Shown here: one piece after another, positions 48,135 through 57,820 of the stretch
Numbering within the stretch: position 1 is the stretch's first letter
How the letters are laid out: each line of letters starts with the position of its first letter
Source of the DNA: Gryllus longicercus
Taxonomy: Eukaryota; Arthropoda; Insecta; Orthoptera; Gryllidae
Direction: 5' to 3'
Assembly: GCA_038098605.1 (NCBI GenBank)
Contig: JAZDUA010000171.1
Coordinates: forward strand, 270,001 to 334,000
Length of the DNA stretch: 64,000 nucleotides
Program-made: the position numbers and the translations under genes
Notes under the pieces: model-generated
Told to the model about the DNA's origin: nothing
The model's database searches: none
What the model saw: the letters and a program-made list of their open reading frames with translations, nothing else

Positions 48135-49092
48135 TACTATTTTTATCAACGGATAGTTTCACTTAGTTGTATCCAATGATGGAATTATTTTACATGATTG
48201 TCGATCTACAATGTTGTGTCCAATTATCGATTCATTTATATTACAAATAATGATTACGAAATAATTTGTTTTAATGTGTGTTTCTGGATCAATATACTGG
48301 GGAAAACGTGAAAAATTTGTTTTTAATTCCATAAGTTCTATCTCTGAAAAAAAATGAAGAACCTAAGTAGTATGTCCCGTTCACCAATCTGTCCTTTACT
48401 TATTGTCCCCTTCCATGCATATCCTCATTCTGTTAGTAAATATTCTCTTTCCGCGCCTCAAAAGAAAGTGCACAGTTCATTACATTAATTCGTAAATTCA
48501 TGTCGCAGATAGTGTCCCGTTATTCCGACTCCAGCTACCACGAGGGCGAGCCTCTAAGGAAATTTCAACGCTTGGCTACACCGGTATCCTCATCCGAAGT
48601 GATTTGCTGCGAACGTGTAGTATATTCCCTGTCTGGAGAGCAAGGCAAACATCCGTTCGAGAGTGACAAAGCTTTTCTTGGACGATACGATGAAGCCCTA
48701 TCACGATTATTTTGTATTTGTTGTGAGCGCTGTAGACTCAAACGTCCAATTAGCAGAAAATTAACTGTAAGCCGAGAAAGTAATTTTCTGGTGTTTATTT
48801 CTCTCCTAGCTGCCGTTACCTAATAAGAGACATTTATCGTCTTTGGTCAATCTAGTTAATATTTCAGAATTTTTTTTAATCGTGATAGAACAAACAATAC
48901 TTATTGACAGTTTTCTAAACTTTATTGACCATTCTACCCGCAAATCCAACAAATTTAATGAAATTCGAAGATTTTTTTGCAAGTCAATCCACAGGAATAG
49001 AGTCATGGAACATAGAAATGTAAATATACAATAAAGTTAATCTGTGTTTAACATTCGGCGTCGAACCAATTATAGATTAATAATATAATATT
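47361..49092. other. AT-rich stretch with an ATT microsatellite
   Basis: An ATT run lies at 48096-48141. The frame at 48500-48823 (107 codons, cysteine-containing) is not recognised. The sequence after it (TTTATCGTCTTTGGTCAAT near 48832) resembles 53.82 kb and may be an old interspersed repeat. Confidence 0.4.
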
Positions 49093-49351
49093 CAGGGGCA
49101 GTTCCAGAGACGAATTTTGGGAGGGGTAATTCAAAATGTTTTGGTCGGAGGTGTCATATTACAGATTTTGTAAAATTCCATAGGCAATGCTACAATGTTA
49201 TGCTACACTACGATTTTATTGGTTTTAATGATTATCCGAACATATTTTGAATATTGAATACTTTGAATATATTTCTTGAAAGTTAAAATTCATAGTTACA
49301 GAAAACGTTTAGGGGGGGGGGGGGATTTCCCTCCTCGTGGAACGGCGCCTG
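49093..49351. mobile_element. CAGG-ended MITE-like element
   Basis: Begins CAGGGGCAGTTCCA and ends, on the minus strand, with CAGGCGCCGTTCCA: 12 of 14 positions match. A G13 run lies next to the right end. CAGG termini are typical of hAT-type elements. A clean 8-bp target duplication was not found. Confidence 0.55.
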
Positions 49352-51528
49352 ATTCAATATTACATCTATTGGCCTTCCTAAAGTGAGAAAATTAATCTTG
49401 TTCTACGCTTACGAGTCTCATTCCCGACTCTGAAGTCAATACACCGCTGACCTTGTTAAACCTAAACCATCCAACTCACGAGACGTACTACATCCTCCAC
49501 TTTTAAATACAGACTCCAACCCTTTACAAAGAATAATCTTACTCTTCGGTACGTGTTTGTATTCACTTGTTAACATAAAATGTACTCTAGATAAGCGATA
49601 AGAAAATTATACTTTAATTTCGAAATGAATTGTTTCAAATATGATTTTTATGCAGAAAAAAATTACCGACATCTACTTACTTGAGCCTTTTTCCACACTA
49701 TAATATCATATCAGTAACGTAACATTCGATATGTGAAAAACAAGTTCATTATTCAATACTTGACCCAGAATAAGTGCTAACGTAATCCGTATATCCGCCG
49801 CATATAATGCAGATATATCCGTAAGATCAATACGTTTATTATTGTACCTAACCTTTGTTTATCATCACTAAATTCACCTTATCTTTGCAAATATGTAAAA
49901 GAAAAATACATGCAGGTCTGTTGAGTATTGATAATATAGCAATCGACCCGCCATTAAAAAATAGCGTACTGAGTAAATTGGCCGGAAATAAAATTAAAAA
50001 CACGGATGATGAAAGCAGGTAACAGAATAAACACCTTTTACGCTAGTTAATGAGTTTTAGAAGCGCAAGATTTGTTAGGAACATGACACGGCGAGGTCTG
50101 GATGCATAATGTTCAATTTCAAAGCCGAGCAATTTACCACGTGCACCCACCTCTGTATAACGAGTGAATCGCATTTTTTTGACCACTCTTCCTCCAGCAT
50201 CCCCGCGCCATATGGCCATGACTGGCCGTTCTCCACACCATTTGCGAAAGCAGAGTTTCTATATAGCTCTTTGACCAGCTGCTACGAGCAAATCGCATTC
50301 TGTCACCAACGTGCGCCGGTAGACCGGAACAAGAAGCAACCACTGAACTGTCACGTTGCGACACAATGTTATGATCTTGATCCGAAGTCATGTAGCCTGT
50401 GTCATATTAGGCACAAAACATCGATAATATCTGATTCTCGGCGTCTTGGCTAAACCGAGAGTCAAGAGAGATTGTTATTTTGACAATTAATCTGAGATAA
50501 TTGACGGTGGAAAAAAAGTAAAATGAAGGAGATCGGAGACGGCAGCTATCTCCTTTGAATATTTGATCTCTATGGCATTATTGTTCTAAGAGTTATGTCT
50601 CATAAATATAAGATTTATACGCGAAAAAAATTAAACTTCACTAGTAGATGTGCTAAAATTGTAAACTAGAATCAAGCCAAAATTACCCTACAAGTTTGTA
50701 TTTTCCATAAGAGTTTGCTAGTTAAGATCATTAAATTAATATTTTAATATAATAAAATAAAATAAAATAAAATAAAATCAGAAGTTAACGTTTATTCATA
50801 TTATCATATTAAAACTTTTACTATAGTTCTCTGCACAACTGTCACATAAAAATAATCTTCAGTGATTACGAAACAATAAATGAACGAAAATTTGGTCGTA
50901 ATGTTAATTCACATGGACTGTTGTTGTTCACTTGTAATCATGTTACTGAGTTCATGCCCTGACATCTGAGTGACGAAGTTTCGATGAACCACAAGCCTGC
51001 ACAGAGCATGAATATGCAAATAAAATTTTATATAAAACAGACACACATTGAAACTAAGCAGCTGTAAAACCTATGCCACTAATAAAAGAGATAAGCTTTA
51101 TCGATCATTTATCAGCAATTGGTCCACTCCACGTCAATGAAAGAAACACACCACCAGGAAACGCAATCTTATCAGCTGAGCATTCAACTGCGTGCGGAAT
51201 AACGTCCCGTAGACAACACTGACACAACGCGATGGCGATCGCCAGCAACGTGCAAATAAAGAAGAAACACTACTATGCCGCTGTCACAAGAAACGAACTA
51301 CCACACACAACTACCGCAACAATCAAATCAACCGCTGTCACAGTATTCACGCTTGTCCATGTTCACCGCGAACATCGATTCACAAACAAAACAACACCGT
51401 CCATTCTTGCGGATAGACACACGTACGTCACACAAATCACAATCGCCACTAGCGCATCCCGCAAGCGATGGAAAAAAAACAACAACAAACAAACGAAAAC
51501 ACTCACCGTTTCGAATCCGTCGATTAAC
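49352..51528. other. AT-rich stretch, nothing firmly recognised
   Basis: An AATAA-type simple repeat lies at about 50751-50778. The frames around 50109-50453 have no motif I know. No gene is supported. Confidence 0.4.
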
Positions 51529-51529
51529 A

Positions 51530-52215
51530 CGCGTGCGGAAGCAGGCGGCTCGCGTCAGCTGCGCGCGCAGAAGGGGCGTGGGCTCAGCTGCGCACGCGGC
51601 GCGGCATGGCGCGCGGGACGACTGAGTGCGGGGCGGTCGCGGTCGCGGTCGGGGAAGTGGGCTGCGCGCGCTGGGGCTGCTGCCGCTGCAGGGAGCGTCG
51701 ACGTTGTTGACTCGCGCGCGTGCGCGACGAGACTGGCGCGGCCCGCGCCTCGCGCCGCCGCCGCCGCCGCCGCCGCTGCGCCTCGCCGCCTCCACCGCCA
51801 CCGACCGGGGCAATGCACCTGACTGGGGGGCTGTGCACATGCTACGCTCGCACCTTGCCCCCCGCGCCGCCGCCGCCGCCGGTGAAACCAGCTTCAGCGT
51901 TGACCCAAAACGCGCCTGCGCAGGCCTCCATTCACCGCCGCCGCGCCCCGCCCCGCCCCCGCCCCCGCCACGCACCCTTCCCGCCACCGCCCCGCCCCTT
52001 CCCCGCCTCCACCCCCGCCCGGCCCCGCCCCTCCTCCTCCTCCGCCCTTTGCCTGGCACCCTCCCCGCCCCGCCGATCCCCTGCTCCACCCCTGCCCTGC
52101 TCCGCCCTACCCCTCCCTTGCCCCTCCCCCATTCCCGCCTTGCCCTTCCCCGACCCTGCTCTGTCCCGCCCCTGCTCTGCCCCGCCCCGCCCCGCCCCGC
52201 CCTCAGCGCTTTTGT
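51530..52215. other. GC/CpG island, C-rich on the right
   Basis: Balanced CpG-rich sequence with a GCCGCCGCCGCC run near 51760, then CCCGCCCC-type blocks to 52205. Large frames on both strands are composition artefacts. Confidence 0.55.
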
Positions 52216-52315
52216 GGGAGACTTTTTCGCGCCCCGTACGGACAGTATCTTGCCCTTAAGGAATAAATATACCTACTGGGCGAGCGGTGGAGACGAATCA
52301 AAAAGTCATACACAC

Positions 52316-52395
52316 GGGAATATAAGGAATATAAGGAATATAAGGAATATAAGGAATATAAGGAGTACAAGGAATATAAGGAATATAAGGAATAT
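52316..52395 (+). repeat. 9-bp minisatellite
   Basis: About nine copies of AATATAAGG, one altered to AGTACAAGG. The 9-bp period keeps one frame open. Confidence 0.95.
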
Positions 52396-52424
52396 ATGAG
52401 GAGCAACTAATCAAAACGCATTTT

Positions 52425-52622
52425 ATGCACTGATGGAAAAACTGAGTTTGTTATGAAATCGTGTAGTTTTTAATACGCTCTACTCGTTTCTGCTTTCAGA
52501 TTTCTTCAAAACTCATTTAATTCAATGTGTTAAAATGCATGTTGAAGAAATCTGGAAGCAGAAACATGTAGAGCTTATTAAAACTACACGGTTTCATATC
52601 AAACTCGTGTAGTGTAGTGCAT
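52425..52622. mobile_element. long-hairpin MITE
   Basis: Arms at about 52439-52509 and 52542-52610 are near-perfect inverted repeats (for example TTTCTGCTTTCAGATTTCTT versus TTTCTGCTTCCAGATTTCTT). Outer ATGCACT/AGTGCAT may mark the ends. The right end runs directly into an S2 SINE. Confidence 0.65.
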
Positions 52623-52908
52623 GTTAGTGTGAGAGTTTGTAAGGGGTGAGGATAGCACATGGAGGAGGTAGGAAAGACAGCGCGCGGTCCGTGGCCCGTT
52701 TGTAGGGTACTGCTCCGGCATTCGCCTGGTGTTGGTCGGAGAAACCACGGAAAACTACCGATCAGATCAGCCGCGGAATTCTCCACCAGACAGCGACTGA
52801 ATTTTGACCTAGCTGACAAGCTAGTGTCGAAAATCCTGCCACCGTCGGGGCACGATCCTAGGACCTCGCGGTCAGAGGGACGGCAGTGACATCATATGCC
52901 CTGGGCCA
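52612..52908 (-). mobile_element. S2 SINE, minus strand
   Basis: CGCGGTCCGTGGCCCGTTTG, CATTCGCCTGGTGTTGGTCGGAGAAACCACGG and CTAGGACCTCGCGGTCAG align with the 16.3- and 53.1-kb copies in the same orientation. The tRNA-like head is at the right end. Confidence 0.75.
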
Positions 52909-53067
52909 TCTCTTCCGGTTTAGTGTAGTGAAAATTTTGTTCCGGAAGCTCTCTGTGTTCCTCCGCCACTCGATGTGAGATTCGGCGGCGATCAACACGG
53001 CGGCTTTCAGTGGATTTCCCCTCCAGTGCTCTCCTCCAGCCAGGCACCGCCCCAGCCAGAACAAGTT

Positions 53068-53405
53068 CTTAAAGCTCTCGATTGATCTCCCGGCATATTT
53101 GGCAGTGTAGTACATGTAAGTGGGCGTGATTAAGGGGAGAGGGAGAACAAGAAAGAGGAAAGAATGATAGACCGCGGTTCTTGGTCTGTTTCTTGTGGGA
53201 TCTGCCCCGGCATTAGGCTGGTGTTGATCGGAGCAACCACGGAAATACATCGATGAGAGCAGCCGGCCGCTGGAATTCTTATGCAAGCAGCGACTGAGTT
53301 CGACCTAGCTTTGTAGCTAATATCGAAAGTCCCCCACCGGCGGGACTCGAGTCCTAGGTCAGGACCCCGGTTAGTGTCGCTGCAGTCAGCCGCAGTGCTG
53401 GGTGT
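53068..53405 (-). mobile_element. S2 SINE, minus strand
   Basis: On the minus strand the head reads GGACTCGAGTCCCGCC at the B-box position, preceded by GACTGCAGCGACACTAACC and a GGGGTCCTG block; this is a tRNA-like order. The body and the 3' end (GATCTCCCGGCATATTTGGC) match the other copies. Confidence 0.75.
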
Positions 53406-54040
53406 AAGCTAAACTCAGCTGGAGTACGTACACCGATATATAGGAATGTACGTACGTATCATACGTACGTATTACTATGTGTATAAGTACTGTATATTTA
53501 GTAGATATTCGATAATTAAATTTCATTACCACTTTCATAGAACAGTATACACGTGTATCTTGGTACTAACTTGAAAAGAAATAATTTTCACATGTTAATG
53601 TGTTTTTTCCCTCCTGGTCTTTTCCATACTCACGGAGTTCGGTACCTCGAATCTCGATAAAACGGTACATTCGTGAATTTAAAATATATCCTTCCATATT
53701 TGAAATAAACAAAATTCCATTGAATTCGAATACACTGAAAAAGTTCAGGGCTTCCACGCCGCAACGTACGTTGTTGATTTCTTGCGCGCTCTCAGCCGTC
53801 TGCTGCCAATACCAATAACCTTTTATCGTCTTTGATATTTGTTTTTGCGACGATGGACTTCCCGTAGACCTCGAAAAGGGGTTTCAAATGTTTTACCGTT
53901 ACTCTACGGAGCAAGCGAATTGATTCAAATATTTCTGCCCTTTTTACTTGTGTTTGAAATATCTCTCGAAAATCGGATAAATATGAATTATGTAGTTTTC
54001 TGAAATTCAAATATTTATAAGAATCTTAAATACAGTTTAT
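53406..54040. other. AT-rich stretch with a palindrome
   Basis: ACGTACGTAT-C-ATACGTACGT is a perfect palindrome at 53450-53470. Sequence at 53810-54000 resembles parts of 48.8 kb and is probably an old interspersed repeat. Confidence 0.4.
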
Positions 54041-54110
54041 TCAGTCACTAGCGAAACCCGGCAGACGCTCTGCCCTCCATCTTCCTTTCTCTCTCTCTTC
54101 GTCTCCTCTT
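54040..54110 (+). repeat. old interspersed repeat fragment
   Basis: CTAGCGAAACCCGGCAGACG and the CT-rich sequence after it align with CTTGCGGAACTCGGCAAACA at 56409. I remember this wording as a frequent insect interspersed repeat. Confidence 0.4.
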
Positions 54111-54734
54111 CGTCTCTATAAACCTGGCTGCACTACGCATAGAGCGGATTGAAAATAAAAATAGACGAATTGACTTAAATTCTTAATAACTGGACACACC
54201 TCCGCTAACGAATCCACAACGATTCGATGCACAGACAACACGTGGAGTACACCACTACCTGTTGAAGTGTACCTACGCTCACTTCAATTCATATTCCGGC
54301 GTTTCAAACTTAAAGACACACACGACACAGAGATTACATGCAGAGGGCCTCTAGCTGTTTGAAAAGCTTATCATTACGCCCCTTACAGTTGCTGTGCCCA
54401 TCACTATACTGGGCTGTACGGGTTACCCTATATAGATGTGAAAGTTTATTTGCACGGTCATTCAGCAAAACTAACTTGATGGGGCTTGATGAATCTTGAT
54501 GGGGCTTCATCTTGATTAGCAAGATGAAATAGAAATGATTCATTATGATGAGTATTTCATAAACTTTGGTTAACATGTGTTGGGTGTGTGCTACTACCTA
54601 TTAGTCCTGTCATTTCTCCAACTGGAGAATGTTCCCATGAAAACTAATGATGCTAGAATTTAAAGAAAGAAGACTTGAACATTTGTATTTAAAGAAATAT
54701 TCTTTACATTTCTGGGGATTATTCTTTGGTCAAG

Positions 54735-54830
54735 CCCCTCTGGACGCTCATAGCCAGCGAGCTAGCTTTCCATGATGCGATTCCAAGTTCGATTCCCGGT
54801 CGGGGCAAAACAGAGTTGTAGCTATACGTA
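54735..54830 (+). mobile_element. tRNA-derived SINE fragment
   Basis: AAGTTCGATTCCCGGTCGGGGC at 54785-54806 has a good B box. A GCCCCT upstream could pair with part of GGGGC, but the T stem does not close, so this is a tRNA-like relic rather than a tRNA gene. Confidence 0.4.
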
Positions 54831-55168
54831 TGTTATAATTGTCTCAATTTCTGTACTTGTGTGACGAAAAGAAAGCTCAGACAGGCCAAGTAAGCACGGG
54901 AATACTCATGCTCGCCACATGTGTCCCTGGGCTCTTGGCGTGGCTAACACTGGTCAACAGCATTTTTGTAACAAAGAATGTGAATGGTGTTCATAGCTAC
55001 GACGTGGACACTAAACTCGAATATGAAATCGCCTATCGGATTCAGTTTTCTTGTTACACACTACATTATATCTACGGAAATGCTTGAAAACAATGGTTAT
55101 TTTGCTGCAGCTTCATTTAATAGTCCTGCGGATGTAATTGTATAGGAACAATCGAAATGTGTGCAATG

Positions 55169-55350
55169 AATTCCTATACAGTATTTAATTGGCTGTCCGG
55201 GTGACACCGCAGGGCATTACGCCCTGAGAGCATTACGCCCTGAGGAAGGTCGCAGAACGTCGCGACCGAAACGTCGGCAACTTTGCCACCCGGACATCCA
55301 ATTAAATACTGACTACGGCCGCGGAAGTCTACACTCTCAATTCCTATACA
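55169..55350. mobile_element. family F element, second copy
   Basis: The 12-bp repeat AATTCCTATACA lies at 55169-55180 and 55339-55350, around a 158-bp element (55181-55338). The right half (GCGACCGAAACGTCGGCAAC to GGCCGCGGAAGTCTACACTC) matches the 24.5-kb copy. The left half is shorter, with GCATTACGCCCTGAG duplicated. The terminal arms (GTATTTAATTGG / CCAATTAAATAC) match each other but differ from the terminal arms of the first copy. Confidence 0.8.
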
Positions 55351-55544
55351 TGGCACTGAATTCAGAAAATTCAAATCTAGGAAATAAAAAAGGGTTGGCT
55401 ACATTGTTGATAAGTCATGCTCGAACAAACAGATTCACAATGTGTTTCTTGAGAGTTGCGTTCCTACGTTGAGAGATCTGACAGCATGGAAATCGTCTTG
55501 GTTGTTCGTGCAGATTTGTGCTTTGTGTTAATTCAGAATACGAA

Positions 55545-56072
55545 ATGCCTTGTAACTGTGTAAATCGCCTAAATACGTTTTGTTGTATCTGTGGAAAATT
55601 ACCTCTGAAACCGGAAACCGGAAAATCCTCTGAGAATGAAAGGTTATCAACTTTATTTCGGGTGTAAGGTAGGTGACCACGACATGAAATGGACCTCCCA
55701 TTTATGCCGAGTGTCGTGTTACACTCCTTACATGCTGGTCAAAATATTCACGACATATGCCACATGCTTTTCCTATGATTTGAAGGGATATAAGGGATCA
55801 CACCACAGACTGTTAGTTCTTTCTGACACAAATAGCTGGAATCATCTCAAAAACGAAGTAAACTGTGCAATATCTTAATTTTTAACTGCTGTAAGGCATG
55901 TATGACACAGTGAAGAATTGCCGATATTAATACCTCCTGAGTAAGTGACAGAGAATGAAGATCAATTCTGTAGTGGTGAACATTCAGAAGACAGAGGAGG
56001 AGGTAATCAGGTTGAACCAACATTTCAATCCTCCTGTGAAATATTCCAAGCTCCCTCTTCACTTTTCTGAAC
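55545..56072 (+). pseudogene. broken copy of an arthropod Cys-rich protein family
   Basis: Three frames carry consecutive pieces of one protein. Frame 1 (from ATG 55545) has CxC...FCCICG. Frame 2 (from 55636) has GYQLYFGCKVGDHDMKW followed by HLCRVSC. Frame 3 (from 55757) has MPHAFPMI, then, after a stop, RDIRDHTTDC. Frame 2 resumes at 55882 with LTAVRHV, a stop, HSEELPILIPPE, another stop, and an acidic stretch with EPTFQSSC. I remember a widespread uncharacterised arthropod family with an N-terminal FCYVCG motif, a YELYFGCKVGDQDK motif, a PMVWREPxxHxxDCYFC motif and a PSAxRPVxHSEELP motif in this order. The name and function are unknown to me. At least three frame changes and several stops rule out function. 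Weak similarity may run on to about 56300. Confidence 0.75.
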
Positions 56073-56329
56073 ACATATTGTTGTATTTCTTACTGTATGC
56101 ATGTAACATTATTACAGCGTGTCATTTTGCCAAATACGTCTACATTTAATAGGATTACATAGGGAGACATATGCAATTACAAAAACCATCATCACATGAA
56201 AACTGAGGCCGATACCGAAATTCTTAAATAAGATCTGTATTGAGAGGCAAATTATTTTCCAGAATACGAGTATGTGTGTTTTCTTCTTGTTACTGAAAAA
56301 CCTTTTTTGTTGACCAATTTAATAAATAT

Positions 56330-56665
56330 AAACAGGGCCCACGCCTGGGATCACCGCTAGCCCGCGAAAGTTGGATTAATTGGATCCTAAATTCCAAATT
56401 TATACATACACTTGCGGAACTCGGCAAACATTCTACCCTTCTTCTACATCCCGCTCCCTTTCGGCGATCGCAGAACTCTAATAAACCATTTAATTTTTTG
56501 TTGCAATTTTTGAATACGCAGAGAGAGCGCCGAAAATGGGACCAGCACCACTTTCTTTACCATGCCTTCTATCTTTTTACATTAAAAAAAAGTTTAAAGA
56601 GTCCCAAGAGCTTCTTGTAAAGTGACAACACACAGACGTTTTGCCGGCAAAGATTTTTGGATATC
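56330..56665 (+). repeat. old interspersed repeats incl. start of a family R copy
   Basis: ACTTGCGGAACTCGGCAAAC resembles 54.04 kb. From about 56625 ACACAGACGTTTTGCCGGCA and GATTTTTGGATATCAA match 29.72 kb (GACGTTTTGCCACCAACAGA). The match stops at 56667 where an insertion begins. Confidence 0.5.
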
Positions 56666-56667
56666 AA

Positions 56668-57455
56668 TAAGGTGACCAATCGCCCTCCTTTGTGGAGGAC
56701 AGTCCTCCTTTTGTACGTACTGTCCTTCCTCGAAAAGTGTCCTCCTATCTGTCCTCCATTTCGATATTTTAAAACTAATATATTAAATTTCTGTATTCAG
56801 AGCTGCCGTGCCGAACTGTTACGCCTCATGAGACGGTACAGTTCGGAAAGACGCAAATGGTGATGCCAGATCGGCAATATTCCCGCCGTTTTCATCGGGT
56901 ATTCAACTCCCACTGGGAAAAAAAGTAGTTCCACTGACAGTGGAAAAACGATGGAAAATAATTGAGACGGCGGACAATAAGCAGAATTTAAATTAACTAC
57001 TAATTTTGTTACAAAAAGTATATATTTACATAAAAATTTAAAGTTTTCACAGAATTTTTTTTTGAAAACTATTAAAAACATTGCTGTGAAACATTTGTAA
57101 CGGCAGTCTATCTATATCTATTGCGTATGCCGATATTCTCCCCAAATGTTTTTCACAATGATTTTTGTGAATACTTTTTTATTTTTGCCGTTTTTACAAA
57201 CTAGTCACAGCAACTATTGTTGTGAATATGTACTGAAACGCATGGTCTTGTTCCAAAATGTTCACTATATTTTTAGAAAATGATATCTTGACAAAAATAT
57301 TCATTCAATGGAAATACACTCGTTTAATTAACTATTTAAAAGGAATATAAACATAATTAGTGTATTTTTCTTTGATTTAATAAAATGTTTCATTTATGGT
57401 GAACTCTTTTCTCGAATTTGTTGTCCTCCTTTTAATTGTAAAAATGGACATCTTA
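56668..57455. mobile_element. insertion splitting a family R repeat
   Basis: Left end TAAGGTGACCAATCGCCCTC; right end on the minus strand TAAGATGTCCATTTTTAC. Both ends carry CCTCCTTTT-type sequence. Family R similarity stops before it and resumes after it (AACAAAACGTGGAATTCTGA). The wording GGTGACCAA-CCTCCTTTT resembles ends of old hAT-like elements as I remember them. A 9-bp-stem hairpin (CCGAACTGT) lies at 56811-56846. No clear target duplication. Confidence 0.55.
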
Positions 57456-57820
57456 GTGACAAGGACCAACAAAACGTGGAATTCTGACTACACAACGTGT
57501 TAGAGGAAGTAATTTACTAAACATAGAGAAAACTATATCCAATTTTCGTTACCAGAGCCCGTCAATAAGAGATTTTCTGCCGAAAATTCGCCATTTTTTC
57601 CTGCAGCAATACAATACTTTCACTATACTGCATAAGCAGTTGCGAGAAAGTAAAAATCAATTCACGGCAAAACGTCTGGGTGTCCGGTCGTTCTTCTATG
57701 GTCATCACTAGCGCCTAAATCTCCAGACGATATTCTCCAAAATTGATATTCCCGAATCGATTGACTCAACCGGCGACAATGGCGTTAGAATGAACGTTTA
57801 TCCGTCAATGTTGTAGAGTG
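57456..57820. repeat. family R continuation plus inverted partial copy
   Basis: 57470-57600 matches the right end of the 29-kb copy (ATTTTCGTTACCAGAGCCCG). From 57660, GGCAAAACGTCTG-GGTGTCC runs the same family in the opposite direction (compare the minus strand of 29.70 kb), giving an inverted pair. Confidence 0.5.

Noticed and set aside
48500..48823. 107-codon frame with several cysteines
   Set aside because: No motif recognised, no splice context, and the sequence after it looks like an old repeat.
50109..50453. 114-codon frame
   Set aside because: No recognised motif and an overlapping minus-strand frame of similar quality.
52316..52395. Telomere-type repeat
   Set aside because: The unit AATATAAGG is not TTAGG on either strand.
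51328..52399. Several frames of 180-257 codons on both strands
   Set aside because: GC-island composition with Ala/Pro/Arg bias; no recognisable domain.
54735..54806. Possible tRNA gene
   Set aside because: Good B box only; the T stem and acceptor stem do not close, so it is a tRNA-like relic.
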